A stretch of DNA of 30,456 nt from Pelargonium cotyledonis. Lineage: Eukaryota; Streptophyta; Magnoliopsida; Geraniales; Geraniaceae. The stretch is from positions 1 to 30,456 of the forward strand of contig JAYMTA010000364.1 of assembly GCA_036897625.1 (NCBI GenBank), written 5' to 3'. Shown one piece after another: positions 11,653 through 23,150 of this stretch; the stretch's first letter is position 1; each line of letters begins with the position of its first letter. A program made the translations under genes and the position numbers. The notes beneath the pieces were generated by a model, which saw nothing but the letters and a program-made list of their open reading frames with translations, did no database searches and was not told where the DNA came from.

Positions 11653-11658
11653 CACGTG
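11653..11658. promoter_or_regulatory. G-box (CACGTG) upstream of PAT1
   Basis: A palindromic CACGTG stands about 340 bp before the PAT1 start codon. Such cores bind bZIP and bHLH factors. A single copy can occur by chance. Confidence 0.3.
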
Positions 11659-12600
11659 CTCTTTTAGACAAAACATAAAATGGAACAGCTGCTGGATTGT
11701 GATTGGTTGGTTGTTGACTGTTTACTAGATTTTTTTTATATATTAATAATATTTTTATTTGTCAAAGGCTCATAAATGTGTTTTTTTGGGCTTCAAAAAT
11801 AGCTAAGAGAGGCAGATAATTGTCATTATCTTGAAGCTCCTTGTGCTTATTTATTTATCAATTATTGACTTTATTTGTTTATGTTTTAGACATCACATTC
11901 ATTTGACTTAATGAAATTATTGTCGCATAAATAAATAGAAAATCTTCATTACAAAATCTTATGTAAACGAGATAACTACGGCAAGTGAAATATTATCGTG
12001 TTTGCATCACATTGACGGTGATAAGTTAATAGTAATGATAAGTGGACTATTATGACATCATATTTGCATCACATTGATGTCATGGTGAAGCATGAATGAT
12101 GTCGTGTTGAAGCTACGACATAATTTATAGTGATGTAGTGCTAACTCGAATGAGATAACGATTATGTCAGCATGTCAAGGCAACAATAATGTCATCACTT
12201 GAAAGTACTTGAGATGTGATTTTTGAAGGGGTATTAAGAGGTGGAGTCTTAAAGGTTGCCAATAGGATATACAGTGCATATTGCCTTCAACGAATGCTTA
12301 TCAAATTTATCGATAAATCCTCAATAAAAAAAAGTACGCACATAAACGACACGCATCATCCATACATAGGCTGATAAAATGACAATAGCTCAACAAAGTA
12401 GTTTGATCTCCCATTTGAGATCAGAAAAATGAAATTGATCAATTAAAATTGACATCAATGGTAAGATAATTAGTTGGAATGAGACTGTTTCTCTTAATTT
12501 TATCATCTCATAAGTTAGACAAGAAAGATATTAAACCAAAATTTTCAATACTGATGGGGTGGTATATAGTTTAAAAATCTAAACCAAACATTTGAAATAT

Positions 12601-12627
12601 TTTATTATTATTATTATTATTATTATT
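12601..12627. repeat. (ATT)n microsatellite
   Basis: About nine uninterrupted trinucleotide units in intergenic DNA. Likely length-variable between individuals. Confidence 0.9.
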
Positions 12628-12803
12628 TTCAAAGATGGACCTGCTAAATCAAACATGAGCTGAAATGAAGGAAACTTCATCCACAAGAAATTTCTTTTCA
12701 ATCAATTCTATTCAAAACAAAACATAACGTCGACATTTTCAAGCATATGCAGAGAAAAATAAAAAATAAAAAACAAAACAAGTAATGAACTTTTAAGGAG
12801 AAT

Positions 12804-15800
12804 CTAAGTTATGGGTAGTGCTAGAGTGGCCTCTACAGAACCCTCGCCTGGGGGTGCAACTTGATTCTCTTTCGTTGATGACGTCTTTCTCATTGTCCAG
12901 AATGCAGCATAGTATCGATTCTGCGAAGGACCACATAAACAAAAGGTATATAAGATGCTAAAAACTTGTGGCTGAGGCTGAAAGGCACAATTATGTTAGA
13001 GAATCCATGAAACACATTGTATAGATTCTATGAAATACCAGAATTGGTCCTGAACTCTGACTGGTTTGTTTGTTTGTTTACCACTTTTCCCACTAGAGTT
13101 GAAAAGTTATCTACTTTCTCATCTTATTCTGATTCATCAGATGCACCAAAACATGAAAATGGAAGTTTAGGGTGAGTGACCTAAGAACATTCCCACACCA
13201 ACCCGACCTCAACAGGTGCAACCAAAATTTCGCTTGCGTGAAGCTCAGTCTTCTTTCACATGCTACACATAAATAACTAGTGGGGGAAACTATCTTTTAC
13301 TCAAATCTCTCAGAAAAGCTCCTGCTCGTGTATATTATAATATCTATAAGAGGGATTTGGGTCAGTCCTAGGTGGCAATTCGGATTTCGATTTCGGATCG
13401 GATTTGTGTGTAAATTGTAAAATATGCAGAATGGAGCAGAGCAGCCCAATCTGCCTTTTTACGGGATAAATTTGATCCAAAAATTGGTCGAATAAGATCG
13501 GCCTTATGTTGGATTGGAATTCAGATGTCCGCCAATTTGGATTCAAATTGCCAGCTCTTGTCAGTCTAAAGTTTCTTTAAGTGCCTTCTTATCTTTTTTT
13601 GATAAGCATGCCTTCTTATCTATATCTACAACACAATCCCGTCCCACACACCTACATGACACTTTTGCTTAAGAGTTGACAAAAAAATTTGACAAGGTAA
13701 ATTTTAACCCCTGACTACAGTATGCATCCCATCCATAGCATGCACTATGTTTTGCAGGGAAGTATGAAACTATAAGACAAACAAGAGAAGAAATGGTACT
13801 ACAGAAGGCTTCAGAGTCAGAAGCTTACTTGCATCATTGATTTCGGATTTGTGGTATATGTAGTCTTGATAGTCTTTTCCTTCTGAAGGCCACGATTGTC
13901 AAATCACACATTAGTCAGCATTCACAAAAGTTGAGGAAACAGAAATGATACTGGTTGGGAACTGAGACTACCTCAAACTGGAATCCATATTGCAAAGCTA
14001 CCCTCTTCACATCTTCCAAACTCAGCTCAATGGACATCTCCTAGAGAGAGAGAGAGCAGCATATTAGTTGACTAATTCATTCCCTGCTTGTGCATGAATA
14101 TGTACTATACGGATAAGAAGCTTACATCTTGCCCATACATATCTGCAAAGTGATACAGTAGGGGTCCCAAATTTATCCAAACCTGTTGCAGATTAGATTA
14201 TTTAGTTAATCCTCAAACTCAAAACGGAGTAACCAATTCAAACAAATTATAGTGCCTTACTCCCCCATCTTTAAGAATTCTCGATATAATCTCAATATAT
14301 TCAATTATGTTGTGCGCCGTATCAATAAAAAAGCAGGTCACAACTGCATCCCAAACACCTGCATGATTCATCAAAGACAAAACTCATTCCAGAATAGCAA
14401 AGAAAACACAAAGAGCTCATTGCAGTTGCATCTTGCATGGTTAGACATCAAATGACACAATTTCTTCCTTTTTCGAACATCATTTTCTAAATACATTACT
14501 AGTGTGGAGTATCCATGACCGAAAAATAATTCCCCAAAAATTGTACAATAGTTACTCATATCAAACCGTCTCCTACACCAATTACAGAAATATATACAAG
14601 GCTCAAGTTAGATACTATCTCCTACCTACATGACTTGGATCGCTGTAGACTTCGACAAAATCGCCACCACACATGGAAAAACCTTCAGTAATCCCTGCAC
14701 TGCTAGGACATAAATAGTTTGAGAAAAATAAAAGGAAAACACAAATCCTAGTTTTCTCTGCAGATCTTCAGACTTATTTGTCAACAAGCAAATCCTAGTG
14801 TTTTGATGATGATAACGGTGAAAAATTAGTAACAAGTAAAGACCCTGAAGCAAATAACTTCCATTGTGGTTCAGGATTACAGTTAGATGTAACATATTGT
14901 TTTGGCTATTGTATCCATCAAAATCAATCTCCCTACCCTGGATACATTCCCTCACCAAATAAAGGTTTGGATGAATACCTAGCTGGATGAATATCTGGAA
15001 TTGAAACAGAACGAAGTTGGTCATTGTCTGAAAGTGAATTACAATTACTGTGGATCCAAGGATATATTGTCCACTCTCCGGCAGCTTGAGCACTAAAAAT
15101 ATAAGAACATTCCAAATGAGCAAAGCAAAAGGCATGCAACTGCCATAGTAAGTAACTAATCTCATCCAAGAGCATAAAAAAAATTGTCATCTAACAGAAG
15201 GGAACTGCCAGAAAAACTTACTGGTTAAGAATAAAACTTGAGCATATCATCATGTAATACGAGAATTCATTTCCCTGGCTCATGAAACCTATTTTAAAAA
15301 TATGAAACAAATCAGACACTTCAGATGTATATCTGTATATGTCAACAGATATTTGTGCCAATTTGACATAAAAGTCATACCCAGACATGAGATCTCCAAA
15401 GCTAGTCGCCCAAGTCCAGCACCAGGAACTAAACATGCAGGAGGGCTGTTTAAAAGGATTACAGCTTTAGTAACTATCATAAAAGATAAGAAACTTCCAT
15501 GCAACACAGAACAATTCCTTCACCATTACAATAATGAAGATGTGCAACAATTCTGACAATTAAGCCTAAAGTGGAGACAGATTTACCTCTCCTTATTGCG
15601 ATTAGGGAATAAAGCATTGAGTTCCTCCAGAATAGGCTTGTAGCACTGATCCCGTTCTTTCTGCCCCTCTTCCGCCCAGTCTCTAACTATATTTCTAATA
15701 ATACAACGGACCTGAAAAGAAAAGGGAACACCTTAGATTGCTGAAATATATGGATATTATTATATTATCGCAACTGTCAATCATTAGATGACTTCTTCAC

Positions 15801-18636
15801 ATGAACAAATATTGAAAGAAAATGAAAATGGATAAAGATTATTAAATTGTGTAATTGATCACCAGCTTAAACTGAATTACAAAAAGAGAGACACTCCATA
15901 CCTTATCAACATCAACCAATGGAACATTAAACTGCAGAGATGGATCCAGCCAATCACGGAAGGGTGAGGATACCTGGATATTAATAGAAAAAAAACTAAG
16001 AAATTGAGACTGATTCATTTAATCGATTGCTGAAAAGGAAGAGATGAGCACAAGTGAATTGATGCTTCAAACAAACCACAAAGAAGAACTGAACTGGACT
16101 ATACTGAAATTGTTATTTTAATTAATTTTAATGAGTTTTAGCATCTTCGTGATCTTGGAAATATGGAGTAACAAACACATAGGCAGACACATCCTTCATC
16201 GACAAATATATGCCTACAAAGTCGCATAGAATGAAGGGATTAAGAGAAGAATGAAGGTCATGCTGGGAAAACCAAACTTTTGCTGGTTGATCAAGTTGTT
16301 CAACACCCCTTATTTCATACGTTTACTATACATAACCAGGACATTCTTACTCTGCGTTTCATTTGACATGTTGCCCTCGTGTTGGTTCTCTGTCTCTTGG
16401 ACAATATAGTAGATACAAAAATAACTTATGAGTAAAGCACATGAGATGTGAAGTGTTGGAAAAGAGAGAACCCCTTAGGAAACGTGTTACGTTACAGCAC
16501 AGACCAAGGTGAAAATGGTCCACACCAGACTAAAGCTCATTGACCCTGTTTCATTCAGTATATTAAGACAGCCTTTTCTTGAAGGTTCAAGATATCTTAT
16601 CCAAAAGTCTAGAGTTTCTTTAGCTTTAACCTCCTTTACATTCTTCCTTAAACTACCATCACATGTATCCAAGGTATTATTGACCTTAGATATTATAAGG
16701 AAGAAACTGATACGAGAAAAATTAATGACATATTGATCACTATTACTGACTAGCAGGTCAAAATGGATAAGACCTTACATTTCCATTAGGACAAGCGACA
16801 TCATCACAACAAGGTTTATCTGTCTCTTTGTTAAGCTCCATATTTGTTGGACAGCTTGTGGTAATGGACTCATGGAGACATTCATCTTGCACCCCCTGTC
16901 GTTACCTCTTTAAGTCAGATACTATAGCACAAAAAGGCATAGAGAGTTGAGCATATATAGCAGTAAAGCAAACAGAATAACCAAAATGTTGCAGACACCT
17001 TGTTGGTGATCACTTCTTTTGATGTGTCACACATAACATTGTTCACGTGACTCACTTCCATACAGCTCAATTGATCCGAGTTTGAGCGACATGTTCTTCC
17101 ACTTCTTTCAGCAGATTGACAAGTACAAGCATCCCTTTCTTTATGGAAGTGATGATTGTCTGAAGCCTCTTCAAGATGTGAATGATCACAACAATCTACA
17201 TCCTGGCTCATATCTATTGGAGGTTCAAAAGTCTGCCAAGCAACAAAATCCAAAAGGTAAACCTCAAAATGTTTTTGTACCATTATACAATTCTAAGAAA
17301 CATAAGCCAATGAACTTTATTTCGAAAGTGAAGTATCACAGTAACTAAAGACCAAGAATTAAAAGAGAGAATGAACAAAAAAAAAGTGTGATGAAGAGAT
17401 AAGATACTGAGCTGCAACTGACCTGAAGCATGTTAAAAATGAAATATGAATTGGCAGAAATACACCTGCACCATTAAGAGGTCAACTAATTATCACCAAG
17501 CATGATGATTTATATCAAATGCATACAAGAGTATAAGACTATAAATGTATAATAACTCAAAAATCTTGTTTACGCAAGCTCTAATTTCCTTGTGAATTTA
17601 ACAATAGGTGAAGTCAATAATGGCCACTTCAAAAAGCAAAGTAAATGATTTTTTTTTTTTTTTTTTTGGAATAACTGTCTTCGAATGAATACAATCCAAA
17701 TTAGGGACATTTGAATGTTATTTTTATGGCAGTAAAAGAGCATCCCAGACAACGAGGCTCCCACCATTTTGAGGTATGGTATCTTTTGACAATACCCTGT
17801 TGTTTAATCGTATACGTACTAATCCACTATTTTGAAACACGAAAGTGTTGAAAACTATTAACGGATGTGAAAGCAAAACAACCTTGATTAATCTAAATCA
17901 TGAGAAAAGACATATATCACATCAAACATAACATGATTACAAAAAAAAATGTATGAAAACAAGATTAACAATTTACCGTCTTAGTTTTTTGAACTTTAAA
18001 GGGTAATGTGATAATAAAGCCTGCAAAAACACAAGAAACGAAACGGGAATTAAACTAAAAACAGCCCTCAAGACAGATTTGACACATGCAGCAACTTCAA
18101 AAGCCATTGTATCAAACCAACTAGAATCAAATACATACGTTTCAATCGCAATCTCATTGAAAAATAAAACTTCACTCAACCACATAAATTAAAAAGACAA
18201 AAGTACCTTGTGGGCAGGTGGAAGTTTCTTAAAAGATCTTTCATATCTTCTAACATCCTCGTCCGAAGCATCAGGATAGCTTCACAAACAATCCATTAAA
18301 ATACAAATTAATCAAGACACACATGATCAAGCGTTAAGGCAGAAATTTAATGGAACACAGTCACTACAAATAGTTGACCAAAAAGCTTGAACACAAACAA
18401 CAACAACAAATTCGACTGATGATTAAATTACTAGTGCTGAGAGATTCAAATTTAAGCTTGAATACTAAAGCAAAAACCCTGAAATTGTTCGAAAAATAAA
18501 ATAAAGAGACGTACTTGAGATAGGCGCTGATGATGCGCCTGAGAGATTTGACTTCTAGAGCTTCTTCGAGCTTCCTCTGACGACGTCGTTCCTCGTCTTC
18601 TTCTTCTTCTCCGCCGAGATGATACATATTCGACAT
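12804..18636 (-). CDS. Carnosine N-methyltransferase-like protein (N2227 family), 17 exons
   Basis: Minus-strand exons: 18636-18515, 18279-18207, 18020-17977, 17465-17423, 17232-16999, 16895-16779, 15973-15902, 15711-15587, 15445-15381, 15288-15222, 15092-14979, 14699-14626, 14358-14261, 14182-14126, 14040-13972, 13882-13829 and 12920-12804. They join to 1545 nt (514 residues plus stop) with every phase matching. The start MSNMYHLGG leads into an acidic/basic helix and the family signature ALEVKSLRRIISAYL. Residues about 281-291 carry the SAM-binding loop CLVPGAGLGRL. GNEFSYYMMICSS, VVTCFFIDTAHNI and WINLGPLLYHFAD follow and are typical N2227 motifs. The animal enzyme uses S-adenosylmethionine to make anserine from carnosine. 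Plants lack carnosine as a known major metabolite, so the plant substrate is uncertain. A Cys/His-rich insert occupies residues about 101-211. The gene looks intact. Confidence 0.93.
13369..13559. mobile_element. hAT-type MITE in the last intron of the methyltransferase gene
   Basis: About 190 bp are flanked by an 8-bp near-perfect direct repeat, GTCAGTCC at 13361-13368 and GTCAGTCT at 13560-13567. The ends form imperfect inverted repeats. The left end reads TAGGTGGCAATTCGGATT, and the reverse complement of the right end reads AAGAGCTGGCAATTTGAATC, sharing a TGGCAATT core. Eight-base duplications and a TGGCAA core near the tip are typical of hAT elements. No transposase is encoded, so it is non-autonomous. 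It lies in intron 12921-13828, away from both splice sites. Confidence 0.65.
17649..17765 (-). mobile_element. 5'-truncated non-LTR retroelement end with poly(A) tail, in a methyltransferase intron
   Basis: A run of 19 T at 17649-17667 is the complement of a poly(A) tail. It is followed by sequence holding AATCCAAATTAGGGACAT (about 17692-17709), which matches AATCCAAATTAGGGGCAT inside the relic at 803-1601. This supports a minus-strand 3' end of a related element. The far end is not clear and I could not find a convincing target duplication, so the right border is approximate. The insertion lies in the intron 17466-17976. Confidence 0.4.
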
Positions 18637-18732
18637 TGGTTCTTCTCTCCGGCGAGACGGGTTCACAGACTGACAGTGACAACTGCGAGAGAGTGTGTAT
18701 CTGTACATGTAATGATACTGTATATACTTAAA

Positions 18733-18783
18733 GGCCCAATACAAAGCCCAATATATTATTTGATGGGCCTTGTCCCAGGCCCA
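18733..18783. promoter_or_regulatory. Cluster of four site II (GGCCCA/AGCCCA) motifs upstream of the methyltransferase gene
   Basis: GGCCCA at 18733-18738, AGCCCA at 18745-18750, TGGGCC at 18764-18769 and GGCCCA at 18778-18783 fall within 51 bp, roughly 100-150 bp before the start codon. Site II elements are bound by TCP factors and mark growth-related and housekeeping genes in plants. Two of the copies share the longer phrase GGCCCAATAC. Confidence 0.6.
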
Positions 18784-19649
18784 ATACTTCAAAACGCATC
18801 GTTTTGGTATACTAGTCTCAACTCAACTCGCCCCATGACTCACCGAGTCATCTTGATGTGTCTCTCTACTCTTTAGTCAAGTCTCTACTAGAGCTGGAAC
18901 ACAAAATTTGAACTCTAACAAAGTAACAGGAACGGATCCATAATATTTACTCAGTGGGGCAACTGCCCCCACACCCTTTTTTCTGTATCCGTCGTTGTCT
19001 AATAAATATGTTTACCAGATTATTGAATGAACTAGTTGTTTGTGTTCGAACTCTCACGGACTCATAAAACTCAACTTGAAAATTTATAAATTCAAAGTAC
19101 ATAAAATGAAATCGTGGGACGAGTCGGGCACAACATATATTGTATGTAAAGTTACAACGTAGCCGGATTCATTTGCAGGTTGAGAATTTTCAACCTGAAC
19201 CCAAAACAACATGACTCGAAATTCAAATTAAGGCTAAGCAATCTCGAATTTAGCTTCCTAATCAGTCAACATCAGAGACTCCCAACACTTTGGGACACAT
19301 CCACCAACTGCTGTCAGTATGATAATTACCTAGGTTGGTCCATTGTGCCAATGAAATGACCTAAGACAAATAATGCAAGCTTGCATCTTTCTTTTTCTTT
19401 TATTTTCAAGTGATCTTGTCCTCATTACAAGATTTAAAGTTCTTCACAAGAACATGATTGGTGTATATCAGATAAGGAACTTAAATATGTACGACTGAAA
19501 TTTTGTGGACTAGGCTAAAACCTTGTTGCAGCTATACATACAAAAGAAAGTTTATTCTATAGGTTTATTAGAGTAAGATTCTACAGTTACAATATTAACT
19601 CATTGACATGGTTTTTAATCTATGCTAAAATATTCCTTTTCCTTATAAG
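18784..19649. other. Spacer between the methyltransferase gene and UGT copy A
   Basis: No gene seen. It holds a short palindrome GGGGCAACTGCCCC near 18957-18970, the 94-bp dispersed repeat at 19037-19130, and the likely 3' UTR of UGT copy A just before 19650. Confidence 0.5.
19037..19130. repeat. 94-bp dispersed repeat, copy 1 (downstream of UGT copy A)
   Basis: Bases 19037-19130 match 23041-23134 without gaps, with four mismatches (about 96% identity). Copy 1 lies in the 3' flank of the intact UGT. Copy 2 sits exactly at the break of UGT copies B and C. It may be part of the ancestral UGT 3' flank or an unrecognised small mobile element. Confidence 0.9.
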
Positions 19650-21270
19650 TCATGTATTTTTAGGCAAAAGAACTTGATCCACAAGCTCATCCAGTGCTAT
19701 GCAAGATGAGCCATTTATGGCTGTAGCTTTCTCTGCTTTTCTTTTCCATTCCAAGGCCTTGTTTCTCATTTTCTTGCCCTTCTCTCCATCCATCAGTTCT
19801 CTCACAAGCTCCTCCACTTCCTCTCTCTTCACATCACTATCAATCTCCAACCCAATCTCCCATTCTTTGCATGTGTACCTACAATTTGTCTGTTGATCTC
19901 CAAAATATGGCCAACACAGCATTGGCACTCCTGCCAAGATGCTCTCAAGGATTGAGTTCCATCCACAATGTGTCAAGAACCCTCCAACAGATTGGTGGTT
20001 CAGGACTTGCTCTTGTGGGCACCAACTTGTCACCATGCCTCTCTCTTTAGTCTCCATTACAAACTCATGAGGCAAAATTGTTTCTTCACCAATCACCAAA
20101 CCAGGTCTAGTTATCCACAAAAATGGGTGCTTGCTATTTGCAATCCCCCAAGCAAACTCAGTGAATTGCTGAGGAGTCAGGACAGCTAAGCTGCCAAAGT
20201 TGACATAAAGCACAGAGTTGGGAGCCCAAGAGTTGAGCCATTGGAGACACTCAGTGTCCTCTTTCCATAGACTGTGTCCTATGGAGTTTAAAGGGCTGTG
20301 CTGTGGTATTTTGTTTAGAAGCAATGGAATAGGTCCAATGGCAAAAACTTTGGAGAAAAAGGGTGAGAGAGCATCCAAGACTTCCTCTTCCAATGCATTG
20401 AAACTGTGGACTATAATTGCTGAGGATTTAGAAGCCTCCTCTGGTGCTTCCATGCATAAGGAAAACATGTTGTCATTTGTATCCGTTGTTCGAACAAAGC
20501 TTGGTAGATCCTTCAGACGCATCTCTTTCATGCCCGGAATCCAGTCTATGACTGTGTCCAAATACCCGTTCGTTAAGTAGCTCTCATCTGTCAAACCACA
20601 AAGTGTTAGATCCAACACGAAGTCTAAAAAGAAAAACATATCAAGAATGAAAAGCTTAGTGTTCGTTGTGTTGTAGAAATTGTTTTCATTTTCTGTTTCT
20701 TGTTTCCATTTTCTGTTTTCTGTTCTCTAAGAAAAACTTGAAAAATTACCGAACATGTTTCGTACCTTTAAGTGGAGTCAAGCCCTTGTCTCTCAAAGCA
20801 CGATATTGTCTCATTCCCATCAAAGAACAAGCAGAGATGGTGAAGTAGGAAGCAACAGGAATACCAAGTTCATGAGCAAGAATTGAGCTTGCCAACATGA
20901 AACCATCCGAGACAACGCAGGTCACAGGAGGGACAGTTGTGGAGCTGTTGAGCTTGGAAACAAGGTCTCGCAATGGAGCCAATAAATTGTTTTTGCAGGC
21001 ATGAGAGAGAGCCTCCAAGTCCTGGTTGGCATCAAGATCTGACTCTGGGAGGCCATCAGGAATGGCTTCAAATCTGAATCCTGGCAATCCATCTAAAGAG
21101 TTGGGACCTCTGGATTTGAGAAGACGTTTGTGGTTGAACTCAGTGTTGACAAAAGTTACATGGAAGCCTCTATAATGGTATAGAATTTTGGACAAGTCAA
21201 GCATGGCCTTGATGTGGCTTTGAGCTGGGAATGGGATGCAAATGGCATGAGGCTTGTTTTTGGTATCCAT
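19650..21270 (-). CDS. UGT85A: UGT85A-like UDP-glucosyltransferase (copy A, intact)
   Basis: Two minus-strand exons, 21270-20766 and 20587-19650, make 480 residues. The intron (178 bp, GT-AG, phase 1) sits at the usual UGT85 place after LTPLK. The start MDTKNKPHAIC is preferred to the ATG at 21318. The TATA box at 21332-21347 lies only about 14 bp before that ATG, so transcription should begin downstream of it. Catalytic His19 lies in [11 protein letters not shown] and Asp122 in VVSDGFM, forming the usual UGT dyad. The PSPG nucleotide-sugar box spans residues about 357-400, from WCPQEQVL through HCGWNS to the final Asp-Gln. Family-1 UGTs move glucose from UDP-glucose to small acceptors in the cytosol; UGT85A members act on cyanohydrins, iridoids, cytokinins or terpenoids. 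The acceptor here is unknown. This is the only undamaged copy of the cluster. Confidence 0.92.
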
Positions 21271-21331
21271 TTTTGCTATCTCTGGTTCGGTGTGGTTAAG
21301 ATTGATATGAATTTTCATGATTCCAAGTCCT

Positions 21332-21347
21332 GTATATATATATATAC
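21332..21347 (-). promoter_or_regulatory. TATA box of UGT copy A
   Basis: An alternating TA run reads as a TATA box on the minus strand, about 62 bp upstream of the ATG at 21270. It lies too close to the ATG at 21318 to serve that start, which decides the start choice. Confidence 0.6.
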
Positions 21348-22679
21348 TACATGAGTATCGAGGTCTTGTAATTTATATAATTAAAAAAAATGGGTTGAAT
21401 TTTCTTTTCTGAAAGTAACTCTTCTTCTCACTATTGGTAAGTTTAAATAAGCCAATACGAGAATGTGACATCATTGATTACTATTTTTTGAAATATATAT
21501 ATAATATTAAGAAGATTAAGTCACAGATGGAGTTGTGATAGTACATTAAAATTATGAATTCATGAGTCATATCAGTATTGTTACAAATACATCACTGGTT
21601 TGATTTTACGTCAAAACAATCATGATTCATATTCTTTATTTATATGGAGTATAAAACTAATAATTATAAGTTTAAGTTTGTTGTTGAGATGATTCTTTGC
21701 ACTATATATAATTTGATATACTCCCTCCGTCCCAAAATGAGTGTCTTGTTTCTCTTGCATTTTTGTCCTAAAATGAGTGTCTTGTTTTCTTTTCTAGTAA
21801 ATTAGTTATGCATGAATTGTCAATAATATCCTTATAAAAAGTTAGTTAGGATCTCTTAACACATGATCATGAGGATACAATAGTAAACATACCACACTAA
21901 CTAACTTCTCCTTAATTTTTTCTCAAAATAGAAAAGAGGACACTCATTTTGGGACGGAGGAAATAAAAGATTATCAACATAACAATCAGTTGAGTTTGCG
22001 CTCTGTTGAAAAGGTCATAGTTACTAGTTAATAAAAGGTACGGAACCGTTACTACTTGTGATTAACTGTTACTAGGGGTATATATAATTTAATGTTCATG
22101 GTTGAGTTTGCGCTATGTTGAAAATTTAAAATTATGTTCAATGGATCCGTTTTAATCTAACTCAATCTAAGAAAACACCAAAAATTACATAGAGAAATCT
22201 ATGTCTGGCTAGTGTGTTAAAGAGTGGCTCTAAACAATATTTGAGCAAAAACCTACTTTTTAATACAATTTATACTAACTTTTTGGCTAGCCCTTGGTCC
22301 GCGATCATATAAACTTGAAGTGTTCAATAATTTCTCAAGCCGATGATTGGTCCAGCTGCGCGTGTATTTGAGAGTTCTCGTTTCATTTAAGAGCACATGC
22401 GTTTTCAATTTTGCTCCCAAAAACTAATAGCGAAGTCATAATTAAGTTTGGTGTCTGATCTCAACAGCAATTTAAATGTCTGTTTATTTAATTTTGTGAT
22501 CTTACGAGCAAAGATTCTGCGAGGCTTCGTAATCTCGTATATGTACATATGCATTTGACAGTTAGGTAGAGTATTAATGGAAAATTTAAAATTTGTCACT
22601 TATTATAAAGATCAAAGATGTAAATATCACAAGAACCAAAGCAATCTTGGCTTCAAAAACAGTTTTTGGATATGAGATT
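21348..22679. other. Spacer between UGT copies A and B
   Basis: Promoter of copy A, a Stowaway-type MITE (21721-21963) and AT-rich sequence. The short open frame near 22405-22599 has no likeness to a known protein. I see no gene. Confidence 0.5.
21721..21963. mobile_element. Stowaway-type MITE (Tc1/mariner class)
   Basis: The left end reads CTCCCTCCGTCCCAAAATGA, the plant Stowaway signature, and the right end is its inverted copy (TCATTTTGGGACGGAGG and three more bases, two of them diverged). A TA dinucleotide flanks both ends, at 21719-21720 and 21964-21965. The element is 243 bp and has no coding capacity. Its left part repeats the phrase AAAATGAGTGTCTTGTTT twice (about 21734 and 21771). 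It stands about 370 bp upstream of UGT copy A. Confidence 0.9.
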
Positions 22680-23041
22680 TCAAGTTTTCTTAGACAAAAG
22701 AACTTGATCCACCAGTTTGTCAAGAGCAATTGTTGATGAGCCATTTATGCCAACAGCTTCCTCAGCCTTTCTTTTCCACTCCAAGGTCTTGCTTCTCATT
22801 TTCTTGACCTTCTCTCCCTCCATCACCTCCCTCACAACCCTCTCCACTTCCTCTCTCTTCACATCACTCTCAGTCTCCAACCCAATCTCCCATTCCTTGC
22901 ATGTGTACCTACAATTTGTTTGCTGGTCTCCAAAATATGGCCAACACAGCATTGGCACTCCTGCCAAGATGGTCTCAAGGATTGAGTTCCATCCACAGTG
23001 TGTCAAGAACCCTCCAACAGATTGGTGCATCAGGACTTGCT
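22680..23041 (-). pseudogene. UGT85A-like copy B, C-terminal fragment
   Basis: The minus-strand frame from about 23041 to the stop at 22680 encodes only the C-terminal quarter of a UGT. It starts inside the PSPG box ([19 protein letters not shown]) and runs to the usual end [12 protein letters not shown]. It is very close to copy A over this length. Everything upstream, meaning exon 1, the intron and most of exon 2, is missing. At 23041 the UGT sequence stops abruptly at the 94-bp repeat. No promoter or start is present, so this is a fragment rather than a gene. Confidence 0.9.
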
Positions 23042-23134
23042 GTTTGTATCCGAACTCTCACGGACTCGTAAAACTCAACTTGAAAATTTATAAATTCAAA
23101 ATACATAAAATGAAATCGTGGGACGAGTCGGGCA
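23041..23134. repeat. 94-bp dispersed repeat, copy 2 (at the B/C junction)
   Basis: Gapless match to 19037-19130. It forms the bridge between the broken end of copy B and the broken end of copy C. An 18-bp piece of it, CTCAACTTGAAAATTTAT at 23074-23091, recurs with one mismatch at 23137-23154, exactly where the UGT sequence of copy C begins. Confidence 0.9.
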
Positions 23135-23150
23135 AGCTCAACTTGAAAAT

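Larger units (their letters stand above)
11316..12803. other. Spacer upstream of PAT1 and downstream of the methyltransferase gene
   Basis: This holds the PAT1 5' UTR and promoter (about 11316-11700) and then AT-rich spacer. A G-box core CACGTG lies at 11653-11658. A 15-bp direct repeat TTTGCATCACATTGA occurs at 12001-12015 and 12063-12077. An (ATT)n microsatellite lies at about 12601-12627. I see no gene. Confidence 0.5.

Noticed and set aside
12001-12240. Spaced repeats of a TGCATCACATTGA phrase and many GATG/CATC words
   Set aside because: Only one clear 15-bp pair, with no array structure and no inverted ends. It is too weak to call a mobile element, and not a CRISPR array.
14626-15165. 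Open frame of 179 codons on the minus strand
   Set aside because: It crosses exon and intron borders of the methyltransferase gene in the wrong frame. The true exons 11 and 12 (15092-14979 and 14699-14626) explain this region.
18957-18970. Palindrome GGGGCAACTGCCCC
   Set aside because: It could be the tip of a transposon or a chance hairpin. No matching second end or target duplication was found.
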